In this document: positions 24,901-31,714 of the stretch, piece after piece | How the letters are laid out: every line of letters starts with the position of its first letter | Position numbering within the stretch: the first letter of the stretch is position 1 | Origin: Agriotes lineatus | Lineage: Eukaryota; Arthropoda; Insecta; Coleoptera; Elateridae | Length of the DNA stretch: 64,000 nucleotides | Direction of reading: 5' to 3' | Assembly (NCBI GenBank): GCA_940337035.1 | Contig: OW679200.1 | Span: 22,919,090 to 22,983,089, forward strand | Notes under the pieces: model-generated | What the model was told of the DNA's origin: nothing | The model's database searches: none | What the model saw: only the letters and a program-made list of their open reading frames with translations | Program-made: the position numbers and the translations under genes

Positions 24901-25674
24901 ACGACTCGAAGTGTTAATGTGCAATGTTGATCGATCCAATCGCAAATACGTTCTTTTTTAGCAGTCGTTAACACCTGCCTTCGATGACCTGCTGATAGTT
25001 TATTTATTTGCCCAGTTTGTAAATGTTTTGCATACATTTTTCTCACTGTGTTCGGTTTGACGTTAAACTGTCTTCCCACAGCACCAGAAGATGCGATTCA
25101 TTGAATTAATAATTAACCCATGCACCTCATTGCTTATCTTGCTGTTTTGCCTTCTTGCAACTTCCATGTTTGACAGCTGTTGAAGCGAAACTGAATTGAC
25201 ACCAATGAAACGTATTTGATGAAAGGTGAAATACATTTGACAAATGTAAATCTCATTCGATAAGTAGTATTTTGTGGGTGGCCCTTTGCAGTATGAACCA
25301 CTGCAACACTTGTATAGTTACACTGTTCTCTTTCTAGCTTCTTAGTTCATATAGGCTATCAGAGCGAGCGCGTGGGTGTTTATCTTAGTTCAGCCGGTTA
25401 TTTTTACCTGACTGTGGACCATGGAATATCGAATCCAACTTTCATTTAAAAATGGTATTACCATGTCCATGTAAAAGCATTAACTATAATAATATTAACG
25501 TTACGTACCTGTTACTTTAATATTTGGATCTGTATTGGCAGCTGTGATAATAGCAGCAAGAGTCCACAAACACAAGAACGTGAATCCGGTATGGTAGGAG
25601 TGCTTCTCGTAATAAATTTTGCTCTCCTGCACTTCTCCAGGGGATTTGAGGAATATGGTACTGGTGGAACTCAT
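6902..25674 (-). CDS. Small two-TM membrane protein, two exons (25674-25509, 6996-6902)
   Basis: Exon 1 starts at ATG 25674-25672 (N-terminus MSSTSTIFLK) and runs 166 nt to a consensus donor, CAG|GTACGT, leaving one base of a codon. It encodes a ~25-residue polar head, a Tyr/His-rich turn and a TM segment (FTFLCLWTLAAIITA), ending NTDPNIKV. The exon at 6996-6902 follows a good acceptor (TTTCAG), needs exactly one incoming base, and encodes a second TM segment (VLTLLLVTCMIA) before a TAA stop. Joined, they give about 86 residues. Phase match and domain logic support one gene, but the 18.5-kb intron is inferred and a middle exon could be missed. AATAAA overlaps the stop on the minus strand. I do not recognise the family. 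The start lies 139 bp from that of the divergent four-TM gene. The intron contains most of the transposons annotated from 7 to 25 kb. Confidence 0.5.
7187..7381 (+). repeat. ~195-bp direct repeat, left copy flanking an RTE LINE
   Basis: It begins TTTCCTAAACATAAAAAG and ends near CTGTCATTTGAAAAAA. The copy at 9338-9541 is nearly identical, with the few substitutions clustered in the last ~40 bp. The two copies sit exactly at the two ends of the LINE. Confidence 0.85.
7382..9337 (+). pseudogene. RTE-clade LINE, 5'-truncated and frameshifted
   Basis: A degraded reverse transcriptase of a non-LTR retrotransposon. The linker before the RT is broken by stops (7390-7890). The RT then runs in one frame at 7893-8246 with NYRPISLLNTTYKIL and GFRQGKSTVDQI, shifts frame, and continues at 8255-8728 with FIDFQQAFDRV, GLKQGDPLSP and the catalytic YADD. 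A third stretch, at about 8770-9030, reads as thumb sequence (YKTIIRPVLTYACETW). The end (9042-9305) gives RLRWLGHIMR and a Lys/Arg-rich tail. This is the usual order for RTE elements; the endonuclease is absent. The copy ends in a short TATATA tract at 9337. It cannot encode a working protein. It lies between ~195-bp direct repeats, which is unusual for a LINE. Confidence 0.85.
9338..9541 (+). repeat. ~195-bp direct repeat, right copy
   Basis: Second copy of the 7187-7381 repeat, starting immediately after the LINE 3' end. It could be an unusually long target-site duplication, two copies of one short repeat, or terminal repeats captured by the LINE. Confidence 0.85.
9595..9935. repeat. Dispersed repeat with CpG hairpin, copy 1
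   Basis: Starts in a (TTTA)n tract (about 9599-9622) and ends in a hairpin whose arms read ACGAAAAGTG and CACTTTTCGT around a CpG-rich core (CTCGCAAG, CCTCGGCC). An inverted relative lies at 50445-50775. No ORF. Confidence 0.7.
9936..11617. other. Intronic or intergenic stretch, no clear gene
   Basis: There are small open frames at 11038-11226 (+) and 11135-11410 (-). The plus strand at about 11270-11420 reads as a polar peptide ending in a stop, but no domain or splice context supports an exon. Confidence 0.3.
11618..11882. mobile_element. MITE with 17-bp TIRs and internal CCAAT repeats
   Basis: Ends ATTTTATCTACTCCTA and TAGGAGTAGATAAAAT are inverted copies. The interior has three tandem, diverged ~55-bp units built on AGCCAATCA followed by AAAATTCTATTTTCAT. 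There is no coding capacity. Confidence 0.6.
11897..11956. other. Short strong hairpin, pre-miRNA-sized
   Basis: Arms GCGATTATGGCCATTATTCAC and GTGAATAATGGTTGTCATAATCGC pair with a small bulge around a ~14-nt loop. Size and shape resemble a microRNA precursor, but the fold alone is not evidence of expression; many hairpins in this window are transposon relics. Confidence 0.35.
12130..12285. repeat. Second copy of the mariner-relic terminal sequence
   Basis: It matches 14866-15005 over about 140 bp, both containing AGATTATTAAAATTAAAAATCAT or a one-base variant and ending ATTTAGATGAGTCAATAATT. Thus a terminal piece of the same family is present without its coding part. A 20-bp inverted pair (CGACAGCCAAGCTGTCATCA at 12388 and its complement near 15546) brackets the broader area. 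Confidence 0.55.
12741..12895. repeat. Dispersed GGTTAGG palindrome, copy 1
   Basis: A near-perfect ~155-bp palindrome. From the outside in, the arms read GTTGGTGGCACTGTAAGTC, ATGTCAAATTCGAGG, GGTTAGGTTTTGCGTCAG. At least nine further full or partial copies occur in the window. Confidence 0.85.
13018..13125. repeat. Hairpin with CpG-rich core
   Basis: Arms GCACAGAACAACGTAATCGGC and GCCGACTAATACGTTGTTTCTGTGC flank a core with CCTCGCGTACCGCTC. Confidence 0.6.
13497..14094. mobile_element. 598-bp element with ~30-bp TIRs
   Basis: The termini TTGAGGTGGCGCAGTCCAGG, continuing through TATACGGATTA, are repeated inverted at about 14064-14094. No ORF and no clear target duplication. Confidence 0.6.
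14866..15370 (-). pseudogene. Mariner/Tc1-superfamily transposase C-terminal relic
   Basis: The minus strand at 15051-15311 reads QLFPNR, then WPPRNPDLSPFDLF, the conserved block that holds the third-to-last part of the DDE catalytic fold in mariner-like transposases (consensus WPPxSPDLxPxDFFLWG). A frameshift follows, and 14866-15063 supplies the tail beginning LLKQKITPLTRVM. An overlapping frame (15169-15369) keeps further peptide of the same protein. N-terminal DNA-binding and first catalytic blocks are missing, so it is inactive. The family normally encodes ~340 residues; about 160 are traceable here. The non-coding end recurs alone at 12130-12285. Confidence 0.7.
15697..17416. mobile_element. 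1.72-kb element with ~50-bp TIRs
   Basis: The left end CACGGCTTGCTGAATTGT, then TGACAAACGTCACTTT and ATACGGCCTGGGC, is repeated inverted at 17364-17416. The interior has no transposase; it contains a 12-bp-arm hairpin (TTTCATATCCAC at 16957 and its complement at 16974) and a CpG-cored fold-back at 17186-17300. Confidence 0.65.
17513..17571. repeat. Twin CpG palindromes
   Basis: 17544-17571 is a perfect 28-bp palindrome with half-site CAGCGTGCGACATC. 17513-17536 is a 24-bp palindrome with half-site GCGTGCGACAAC and one mismatch. They share GTGCGACA and are 7 bp apart. Confidence 0.9.
17604..17965 (+). repeat. ~360-bp fold-back-associated unit, copy 1
   Basis: It starts GGCTTGCAGTTGTAG, includes CACGACCGGGAGTAGAAGTC, a GGTTAGG palindrome (17745-17880) and ends near AATGACGTTTAAAAAA. 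Copies: 18546-18905 and, truncated, 23486-23814. Confidence 0.85.
17811..18325. repeat. Large fold-back centred near 18045
   Basis: Arms of about 200 bp (17811-18015 and 18077-18275) are inverted copies containing TTACAGTGCCACCAAC, ACTAAAATGTCA and CGTTTTAAATCTT. The loop also pairs partly (GGGAGAGAA with TTCTCTCC). A GGTTAGG palindrome sits on each outer side (17745-17880, 18193-18325). Confidence 0.85.
18546..18905 (+). repeat. ~360-bp unit, copy 2, interrupted by the recombinase element
   Basis: Same as 17604-17965, with its own GGTTAGG palindrome (18688-18824). Copy 2 stops at AATGACGTT, where the recombinase element begins; sequence matching the expected continuation (TTAAAAAAACGGGTC) resumes near 20777. 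Confidence 0.8.
18905..20647 (+). mobile_element. Crypton-like tyrosine-recombinase element
   Basis: The element is 1.74 kb and carries one recombinase gene. Its left end reads TTTTCCGACGACCACTA (18905-18921). The right end has the same sequence inverted and tandemly doubled: two perfect units GTGGTCGTCGGAAAAGTA at 20612-20647. Comparison with other copies of the surrounding repeat shows an insertion after AATGACGTT. Cryptons are DNA transposons that use a tyrosine recombinase and are usually described as lacking TIRs, so the shared ends are notable and may be recombination sites. About 130 bp between the right end and the resumption of the repeat (20648-20776) is a further CpG-cored fold-back whose origin I cannot place. 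Confidence 0.7.
19287..20516 (+). CDS. Tyrosine recombinase (Crypton/KIAA1958-like), one intron, tail frameshift
   Basis: Predicted integrase of the surrounding element, cutting and joining DNA through a covalent tyrosine link in the nucleus. Exon 1 (19287-19703, start MDSDEEISS) encodes an N-terminal SAM-like core-binding domain (~residues 20-125). A 71-bp GT-AG intron (19704-19774, AAG|GTAGGT to AAATAG) follows, phase 0. Exon 2 carries the catalytic set in order: Arg151 in GALRKIEL, a Lys in TKTKNPR, HxxR in GHSFRRSS (254-257), HGGW (277-280) and Tyr289 in AEGYVN. All expected residues are present. The frame stops at 20252-20254 after an eight-A run (20243-20250); one base fewer would keep it open to 20516, adding a Ser/Gln-rich tail ending YNCSHITINYNFNK, a tail type I associate with eukaryotic relatives. 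AATAAA lies at 20552-20557. The frameshift may be real, polymorphic or a base-calling error. Confidence 0.8.
20655..20995. repeat. CpG-cored fold-backs to the right of the recombinase element
   Basis: 20655-20770 folds on GATATTTCACACTCG and CTCGTGTGAAATAACC with a core CCACTCGCC..GGCTCGTGG. 20925-20995 has a smaller version (CACACGTGTG). Sequence homologous to the disrupted 360-bp unit lies between them (20777-20850). Confidence 0.6.
21346..21510. repeat. Imperfect fold-back with ~80-bp arms
   Basis: ATTATTTTCATCTAG at 21346 pairs with CTAGATGAAAATAATT near 21490, and the arms match imperfectly to a centre near 21424 (CTAATTTATGAAT with ATTCATAAATTAG). Just upstream, 21180-21280 on the plus strand reads KKKLIECAFGIFKF, faintly like the conserved late block of Harbinger nucleases; I treat this as unproven. 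Confidence 0.6.
21596..23280. mobile_element. Non-autonomous hAT element with 8-bp duplication
   Basis: Perfect 8-bp direct repeats CCTACTGT flank it at 21588-21595 and 23281-23288, and its ends are the 10-bp inverted pair CAGAGCTGTT / AACAGCTCTG; both are hAT hallmarks. The subterminal 240 bp on the left and 150 bp on the right are packed with TACTCGAGTAC-type motifs, including the 12-bp palindrome GTACTCGAGTAC, likely transposase-binding sites. No transposase ORF remains. A 250-bp inverted repeat is nested inside. The internal stretch 22014-22175 is shared with 24420-24722. Confidence 0.9.
22568..22817. mobile_element. Inverted repeat nested in the hAT element
   Basis: Arms of about 77 bp (AATTATTCTCCTTAGCATAG to TGCTGGGTGTTC complement) match with only one or two differences around a ~95-bp loop. 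This suggests recent insertion or maintained pairing. Confidence 0.8.
23299..23463 (+). CDS. Possible 54-residue single-TM protein
   Basis: An ATG in A-rich context at 23299 opens 54 codons (MSGTSIRYNF...SVDIFGT) ending TGA. The first ~25 residues are polar, then a clear hydrophobic span follows (TIYLFVLVVFALGGLF) and a short acidic tail. AATAAA lies 18 nt after the stop (23481-23486). The hAT element is inserted 10 bp before the ATG, so the gene has probably lost its own leader. The MSxTS start and single TM recall exon 1 of the minus-strand gene at 25509-25674, though the similarity is too short to claim homology. It could be an intact micro-gene, a last exon, or chance. Confidence 0.35.
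   Translation: MSGTSIRYNFLNTHDFKIPKAPLMNFFFAQTIYLFVLVVFALGGLFSSVDIFGT
23486..23814 (+). repeat. ~360-bp unit, copy 3 (internally deleted)
   Basis: Third copy of the unit at 17604 and 18546, starting CCACGACCGGGAG. Its GGTTAGG palindrome has lost the central half: GAGGTTATCAG joins directly to TGAGCTCTTATCATAATGAC at 23642. It ends in GTATATGCAACTCGGAGAGA. Confidence 0.85.
23815..24420. other. AT-rich spacer
   Basis: No gene or long repeat seen. From about 24280, TTTGTCAAATGTA-type strings recur, with an inverted relative near 25235-25255, possibly the remains of termini of the Tc1-like element at 24858. Confidence 0.3.
24495..24565 (-). tRNA. tRNA-Gly(GCC)-like sequence, partly degenerate
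   Basis: The minus strand starts GCATCGTTGGCTCAGTGGTA (A box present), has an intact anticodon stem CTCGC/GCGGG around TTGCCAC (anticodon GCC), and a T arm with GATTCGATTCC (B box). The acceptor stem has mismatches at 2-71 and 7-66 and a wobble at 6-67; the D stem and T stem each have one mismatch. It sits within a repeat also seen without it at 22014-22175. It is therefore more likely a tRNA pseudogene or SINE head than a working gene. Confidence 0.7.
24725..24838. mobile_element. Short inverted-repeat element
   Basis: GGGGCCAATTCCCCTCCT at the left pairs with AGGAGGGGAATTCGCCCTGG at the right, about 75 bp apart. No ORF. Confidence 0.45.
24858..25090 (-). pseudogene. Tc1-like transposase N-terminal fragment
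   Basis: The minus strand encodes a helix-turn-helix of the Tc1/mariner DNA-binding type: VGRQFNVKPNTVRKMYAKH, then LSAGHRRQVLTT and an ICDWID helix. Only ~75 residues remain, with a stop just upstream of the fragment and another after LPGLRV. The catalytic DDE part is absent. It is a relic lying in the intron of the two-TM gene, in the same orientation. Confidence 0.6.
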
Positions 25675-25813
25675 TGCATAAATTGTAACTATTCTTCAGC
25701 GAGAGAGATGGTGACGTGCAATTTTAACACTTAATTTGGATGTCAATGTTTTGGTTTTGTTATTTTGCTAATTTCAAAGCAAACTTTTAAATTCGTTTCG
25801 GCTTTCGCCAGAT
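25675..25813. promoter_or_regulatory. Probable bidirectional promoter between divergent genes
   Basis: Only 139 bp separate the two start codons, so both leaders and any shared core promoter must lie here unless upstream non-coding exons exist. I see no canonical TATA box at a useful distance; AGCGAGAGAGATGGTGACGTG at 25698 is the only G/C-richer patch. Confidence 0.45.
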
Positions 25814-28800
25814 ATGGCTTGTAAATTCTCAGTGGTGTGTGGAAACTACAACGCAAATATTCCGCTGTATAGTTTCGTGGGCCCATCCTTGGAGAGAAAT
25901 CATAAGTCGCTCAGGAAAATATGCACCTTTCCATTTCTAGACTTGTGTTACATTTACTCGGGACTGTTGGGGATATTGGGAATGGTAAGCAAGTGCCCAT
26001 AGCTAAAAATTAACTTATTTGAACACATTGTTGGGGTTCTCTAACAACTTGAACACTTATTTTTGATTTATGAAGGTTCTGTCAAGATGACTTGGACAGT
26101 TTCAATGTCAAATTATTGGTTTGTGCATACCTACTAGGTATTACTGAAGTAATTAGAGAGTTTATATGTTCTTATTTTCAATTTCTTGGAGAACAAGGGT
26201 CCTTTACTGCTGCTTGGGTTAGTTATTGTGAAAAGCAGTAACTCAGCGAGACCTCTGGTTTGAAATGAGTTCGAAACCACCAAGAAGAGAATAAAAAGCC
26301 ACAAAGGCTTGAAATTTGGCGAACGACTCTATTGCTTAAATATTAAATTATTATATTGAGTGGGAATTGATGAAACTCAAGGAGTTAAACCATGTCCTGT
26401 CCTGAACGTTGATTGTAGCAAAGAATAATAGCGTCGACACATTTGTTACCTCATTTAAAAGTAAACATTTTGAAGACAGCAGCTTTATATGAATATATCA
26501 TGGGATAAAAAACATCGATAGCTTGTACCTATAAAAAGAAGGAGAAGCAAGCACAACATAATTATGAAATTTGGACACAGGCGTAGCAAGACGAATAGTA
26601 TACGAAAATGATTTGCAACAGACATAATTTTAAATTTGGAAATGAACTATGATGATGCAGTACAGGATTATAGTGATTTTCTTGGAGAGACAATAAAACA
26701 AAACAATGGAGAAGTACAGTAGATTGTAACTGATGGTATTTCCCAAAGAAGTTGAATTATTGCCTTGTCTTGATTCTTGACAATTTTTACTGGTATCCTC
26801 CAGTAGATAAACTTGTTTCATTTACAATAGCAGTGAAGTTAGCAGATGGAACATACTTCCAAGCCTTTGCTTTCAATTTATCACCTGTTTGTTTCATGCT
26901 CACCAACGCGTTCTTTTCTTCTTAGAATTTAAACAATTGCGAAACTAAGCTAAATGGTAAATCTGAGAAGCCAAAGTAAAATTTTGAATTTGAAAGATAT
27001 AGGAGAGGATGGGGTAATAACATACACATACACCCCCATATAAGAAACGTAGAAAATTCATACACAGAACAGTTTTAGGTCTATAGACATATTTTTTTAT
27101 ATATGCATTTCTCCTGAGGGTGTTTGAGAAGAAATACCAATACGTTCTTATTAAATATCTGAGGTAAAATCATGCTTGTTTCTTGAGGGGTAATAAGTAA
27201 GAAACACTCTCTGCATTCCTCGTATGTTAAACAGTGCCGAGTGAATCGGGGTAATACATCACTGAAATCTACGTATATTATTACAATTCTTTTCGATTTT
27301 TTCTGAAGCAAGTGTTTTTACAGTGTGGTAAAAAATAGTTAACAAAAGTGAGCAATTTTGAGGGAAGATCTAGTTCATCCTCTGATGTGGTTTTCCATTC
27401 GTTTTCTCCGTTTGCAGAGAACTTGCTTCTTTGGGTTTTCTTGCTTCTTGAGTTTTATTGTTTTTGTTTTGTTTTTTTGGCTTTCTTAGTTTCTACTTTA
27501 ACTTTCTTTGTTTCTGCTTTTTCTTTTACTCACTGGAAAACCATCTTTGATGTTAGAATTTCACCAACACGTTTTGATACCTCCTTTCTCTTTTTTAATT
27601 GGGCGGAGTTTTTTGCAACTTTAGAAACAGTTTCAGAATTTATTTTTTGGATAAAAGTTTTAAAATTGGACCTGTCTGGTTTGTTCCTTTCACCAGTTTG
27701 CAGTTCAGTTTCTTCCAACTCAATTTGCTCGACAGAATTCAAAATATCACGTTCCACTTCGGCAATTTGATGGCTGGGACCAGCAGTATTTATCACTACT
27801 GCAGACTGGTGTAACTCCATCAGACTCTGACAGTGCTTGTCCAAACTATGCAAAACAAATTCTAGTTGTAGGAGGTGTCGATGAAGAACCCGGTGTTGGC
27901 TAAGTTGAGATGGTATTAGGCTTGGATGAATAGATTTAGACTGAGCATCTCCTCCAGCTTTAAATCTCTCAAACTTTATAGGATCATAGGCTCTCTCTGG
28001 GAACCTGCTGAAATCGACAAGAAACAGTCCAGTTGGTTGAAAATCTGACCGCAAGCTCCATGATTTGATAGCATCTTCCCACAAATAGCAAGATGTTCTA
28101 CAAATTGCACTTTAATTAAGTTTGTACCTGGAAACTTTCGGTCATGTTCAAGAAGTAGCTGGTTCCAATCAGTTTTCATCGTGCTAAAGACTGTCTTGTA
28201 GAGAGGTGAATGAAATGACGTTTTGGTGGAAATTTTATAAGGATCACAACACCTTCTTGTGCCACAGGGAAGCAGTATTGTATTGATTTTTCCAGTTCCT
28301 GCAATGTTTCTTGACACTCGTTCAACGCCATTTTTAGTCACTATTTCATATCTTTTGGATCATGAGAGAAGGCGGTTCGTCGCAGTTGAATAGGAGTCCA
28401 CCATCTTCAGGACCGATGCCCTCATCACTGTACATGTTGGTAATGTCGTCATATTTTTTTTATGATGAAAGGATCAGTTCTTCTAACCCTTGGTGAGCTG
28501 AGAGCTTCGGTCTTTCTGATCCTCAGCTCATGGATGACGAGCCAGGAATACATGAAACCAATCTTCATCAGGGCGTTTCCCTTCCTCCCGTCTTGTTTCT
28601 ATTTTCTCTTGGGAAACAAACTCTGTCACAAGTTTTATGGTTTCCTTCCTCGTCAGGCCCTTACCATGCAAAGCACATACTCGCAGGTACTGAGCAAGGT
28701 AATTTTCATCATTTTCACTAAGTTCAAGCTTTCGCCTTCCTCCCACTTTCACATCACCTGATTTTTTATAATATTTAAAAAGCGTCCCAAATGGCACTAC

Positions 28801-29915
28801 AGAGAGTTTTGCCGTGGCGTATAGTGTTAAGTTCCTTCGAAGAGCATGAACTGCCTTTGCCATATGTCCTCTCTTTTCATACTTTTTGGACATTTTCATG
28901 TAGTTACATCAATTTGGAACAAGGAAAATATATGCTTCTTATTACCCCATCAAAATATAAGATTGGGGTAATAAGAAACAAATATTTTCTAGTTTTCCTG
29001 TTTATGGAAGGGAAATAAGGAAAAATCTACCTGAAAGCCCTTCTAAAAATCTTACAACTTGTGGATAAAGGGTGTTAGTACCTTGTGATTTTTTTCCTAG
29101 ATTTTTCGTTACTTAAACAAAAAAAAAAGTTATTACCCCTGCTTGTTATTCCCCCATCCTCCCCTAACTAGAAGAAGTTTTGATGCACAATTAAAGACCA
29201 CAGAGGAAAGGACAAAAACCAAACAGTGATGACGGAAAAGGAAGATATCCTAACGACCTGGAGAGAGTATTACCAAGTAGTTCTTGTAAAGGACAATGAG
29301 GAGGAAGCTAATGAATAACGATGGTAAAAAGGGAATATCACGAAAATCAAGATAGTAGCAGGCTAAGCTGCAGCACCTTTGATTGCTCTTCATTCTTCAA
29401 TATAATAAAATATTTATGTATAATCTGCAGCGCTGGTTTGTAGTTAAATAATTGCCGTACGGTAACTTTGTCTTTTTTTAGTGTCTAAGTTTAATCGACA
29501 TCATACGAGTAGTAAGAAGTGGATCAGTACTGCCATCTTCGTTGTGGAGGACAAGATTAGAAACTGGCAAAATAGTGACTCCGCAATGCGAGAGAGACTT
29601 AAAATTAATAAGTTTGGTGCTCTCCTTCGAGTACTACACACTTTTGGTTTTCGGAACGTTTACGGTAAGTTTTGAAATAAAACTTCCGAACCTTCTAATC
29701 CGTTACTGTTTCAGGATAATCCCACGATGTTCATACCTTGGATGATACTGTATACTTTTATAATTATTGGAGAGTTCGTTTTATTTGTAGGAAGACTCTT
29801 TGAAGATGGGTTTAACATCAGCAAACAAGGACTGCTATTGTCTATGTTTCTAATATACAACTGGTTGTCAGTATTTTGTGTATTTTTCCGTTTGGTTAGT
29901 GGTGGTAGCTGCTAA
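25814..29915 (+). CDS. Four-TM protein, three exons (25814-25984, 29482-29664, 29715-29915)
   Basis: Exon 1 starts MACKFSVVCGNYN and ends at ATG|GTAAGC. Exon 2 follows TTTTTTTAG and ends ACG|GTAAGT. Exon 3 follows GTTTCAG and ends in TAA. All junctions are phase 0, giving 184 residues. Hydrophobic spans lie at ~39-68, ~101-117, ~122-142 and ~155-175, so four TM helices are likely, with a charged loop between TM1 and TM2 (WRTRLETGK). The fold resembles the small four-TM insect proteins of unknown function (DUF4728-type), an assignment I cannot confirm by eye. AATAAA at 29930-29935 is 15 nt past the stop. The start is divergent from the two-TM gene at 25674. Intron 1 (3.5 kb) holds a pogo-like transposon in the opposite direction; intron 2 is only 50 bp. 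A possible alternative 3' exon is noted at 30021. Confidence 0.75.
27002..29164 (-). mobile_element. Pogo-like DNA transposon, 2.16 kb
   Basis: TA flanks both ends (27000-27001 and 29165-29166), and the termini GGAGAGGATGGGG and CCCCATCCTCCCC are inverted copies. The string GGGGTAATAA, or its complement, recurs at both termini and in subterminal positions (about 27187, 28943, 28973), likely transposase-binding sites. The interior is a pogo-type transposase pseudogene on the minus strand. Flanking DNA on the right continues as an RTE LINE fragment. Confidence 0.75.
27530..28899 (-). pseudogene. Pogo/jerky-type transposase (DDE_1 superfamily), broken
   Basis: Read from 28899 downward. The N-terminus (28899-28528) is a psq-type helix-turn-helix with an ATAKLSVVPFGTLFKYYK recognition region, then GKGLTRKE and DWFHVFLARHP of the CENP-B-like DNA-binding domain. 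The next frame contains DGGLLFNCDE, the first catalytic Asp block, near 28380. Then 28341-27976 gives KNGVERVSRNIAGTGKINT and TMKTDWNQLLLEHD. After another shift, 28084-27530 gives PTGLFLVDFSRFPERAYDPIKF and a charged tail ending KMVFQ. The middle catalytic block appears deleted between CCDPYKIS and FHSPLYKT. At least three lesions make it inactive. It runs antisense to the gene whose intron it occupies. Confidence 0.75.
29167..29330 (+). pseudogene. RTE LINE linker fragment
   Basis: The plus strand at 29228-29320 reads VMTEKEDILTTWREYYQ followed by an acidic stretch, the conserved peptide between endonuclease and RT in RTE-type LINEs. The pogo element appears to have landed in this older fragment. 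Confidence 0.55.
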
Positions 29916-30020
29916 GGCTGCTCTTTTGAAATAAATAAAATTTGCAAGTGATGCAATCTAATTACTTAGGTTTAGGTTTAATAATTGCATATCTATAATT
30001 TCCCCCTTTTCAATTTTAAA

Positions 30021-30225
30021 AGTGCCAATGGCATTGATGAAAAACAAATTATTTCAAAACGGTTACACATCATCAACCCTCCAATTGACGGCCCATTGCA
30101 TTGTGAACAGAGTATATAACGAAATACGAGCTGGAACAAATATGAAACACTGGCACCACTCCGGGTGTTATAGAAAACTGCATGGTATGCAAATTGTAGC
30201 TATGATTTTCGTCTACACATAACTA
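30021..30225 (+). CDS. Possible alternative last exon of the four-TM gene
   Basis: After a pyrimidine-rich run and TTTTAAAAG, an open frame of ~67 codons begins PMALMKNKLF and continues with YTSSTLQLTAHCIVNRVYNE to a stop at 30223-30225. It needs one base from a preceding exon; a weak donor within exon 3 (GGTG|GTAGCT near 29905) would supply it and replace the last two residues of the short form. The composition is protein-like, but there is no domain I recognise. It could also be an unrelated chance frame. Confidence 0.25.
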
Positions 30226-30637
30226 ATGCGGCGTTCTGTTAGAGCTTGCGTGGTAGGCTGCGTATGCGGGTAACCCAATTGGTGTAGGTGTCACGTGTGA
30301 CCTACGGCAAAGATGGAGCAGAGTGTTATAGGTTGTACTGGCTATTTTAATTTAATTTAGATGATTAATGAGATTGCTACAAATTGCCAGACTGATACTG
30401 GCTCCAAATAGCCCAGATTGCCAAAGGTATCTTTCTTACACTGAAGTTTTGTAACACAGTAAAGCACTCAGAATAACTTTATAAACGTATAATGTCATTA
30501 GCTATTAATACATAAAAGCATATTTTTGGCCTCGTGACATGTAAAGAACACATTCATGCACAGTTGACGTCCACCGTAACTACGATTTTATAGTTAGTCA
30601 GTGCCTTGTCGCACCGCGGTGCGGTAAAATGACTTTT

Positions 30638-30850
30638 TTTGTATTCGCTCCCCAAACTGGTTACTTTGGAAACTGTCTAGGATCCTCAAAATGGCCATTT
30701 AGAGGCCTTGTACTTAAAGTCGTCATGGCAACATTTTAGCGGACTCCAACATTAGTTGCCATGACGACTTTAAGTACAAGGCCTCTAAATGGCCATTTTG
30801 AGGATCCTAGACAGTTTCCAAAGTATCCAGTTTGGGGAGCGAAAAATACA
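30638..30850. repeat. Near-perfect inverted repeat, ~95-bp arms
   Basis: Arms run from CGCTCCCCAAACTGG inwards to GTCGTCATGGCAAC and back, with only a few mismatches around a 22-bp loop. GCACCGCGGTGC, a 12-bp palindrome, lies just outside at 30611-30622. No ORF; likely a young MITE. Confidence 0.85.
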
Positions 30851-30959
30851 TTTTTGCGCGGCCCCCTAATATAATGCCGCGTTAATGGTAATTGAAACTT
30901 CATATTATAATGTTTGGAGAGCTAATACAAAAAAACCTTGTATGCAACACATCCTCAAA

Positions 30960-31430
30960 TGGCTTTAGAGGACTCATCTTCATATTACGGACTCGGCTGC
31001 GCTTCGCTCCGCCTCGTCCGGAAACATTACGACTCGTCCCCTAAAGCCTTGCTTTGAGGACTAGTTACATAAAGTACTATAAACAAAAGGTTGTTTTGTA
31101 GTAATAACGGGTGTTAGCAGAAACGCTAGTTACGTGTAGTTGCGTTTAGGAGAAATAAAGAAAATCGATGTGTACGACTCTGAATTTTGACGTTTCAAAG
31201 TGTCAACTACAACATTTACTGATGTCAGCTTGCTTGATGGCTTGATATTCGAAAGCGAAGTCATGAATTTAAAGAAAATGTTAAAAAAATATATGTCGGC
31301 CAAAAAATTTAATACAATACTCGGTGCGTTAGGCACTTTACAGCACTCGGTTTTATTGAAGCACTCCGCTTCGCGTCGTGCTTCAAAATTAAAACCTCGC
31401 TCTGTAAAATGCGATCTACCGCACTTGTAA
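30960..31430. repeat. Two CpG-cored fold-backs
   Basis: At 30960-31060 the arms (GGCTTTAGAGGACT with AAGCC) enclose CGGCTGCGCTTCGCTCCGCC. At 31318-31430 the arms (GCACTTTACAG) enclose ACTCCGCTTCGCGTCGTGC. Confidence 0.55.
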
Positions 31431-31481
31431 TGTAAATAACTATTAATTCATAGGGCAAAATGAAATGTAACAATGTTTATA

Positions 31482-31710
31482 CAGTCGCGGCCATAAAAAC
31501 CGGGACAGTTTTTTTACCTAATTTTCAAAATGCGAAAAGAAGTGCTGACACTGACAATTTTAATTAATAAATGTCATCAAAAGTCATTGTTTAGATCTGA
31601 ATAGTGACTTTTGATGACATTTATTAATTAGAATTGTCAGAGTCGGCACTTCTTTTCGCATTTTGAAAATTAGGTCAAAAAAACTGTCCCGGTTTTTATG
31701 GCCGCGACTG
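31482..31710. mobile_element. Tc1/mariner-type MITE, 229 bp
   Basis: Flanked by TA at 31480-31481 and 31711-31712. The termini CAGTCGCGGCCATAAAAACC are typical of Tc1-like elements, and the whole sequence is a near-perfect palindrome with ~100-bp arms. It is short and has no ORF. Confidence 0.9.
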
Positions 31711-31714
31711 TAAC

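Noticed and set aside
27348..27770. 140-codon plus-strand ORF with hydrophobic peptide
   Set aside because: Antisense of the pogo transposase tail.
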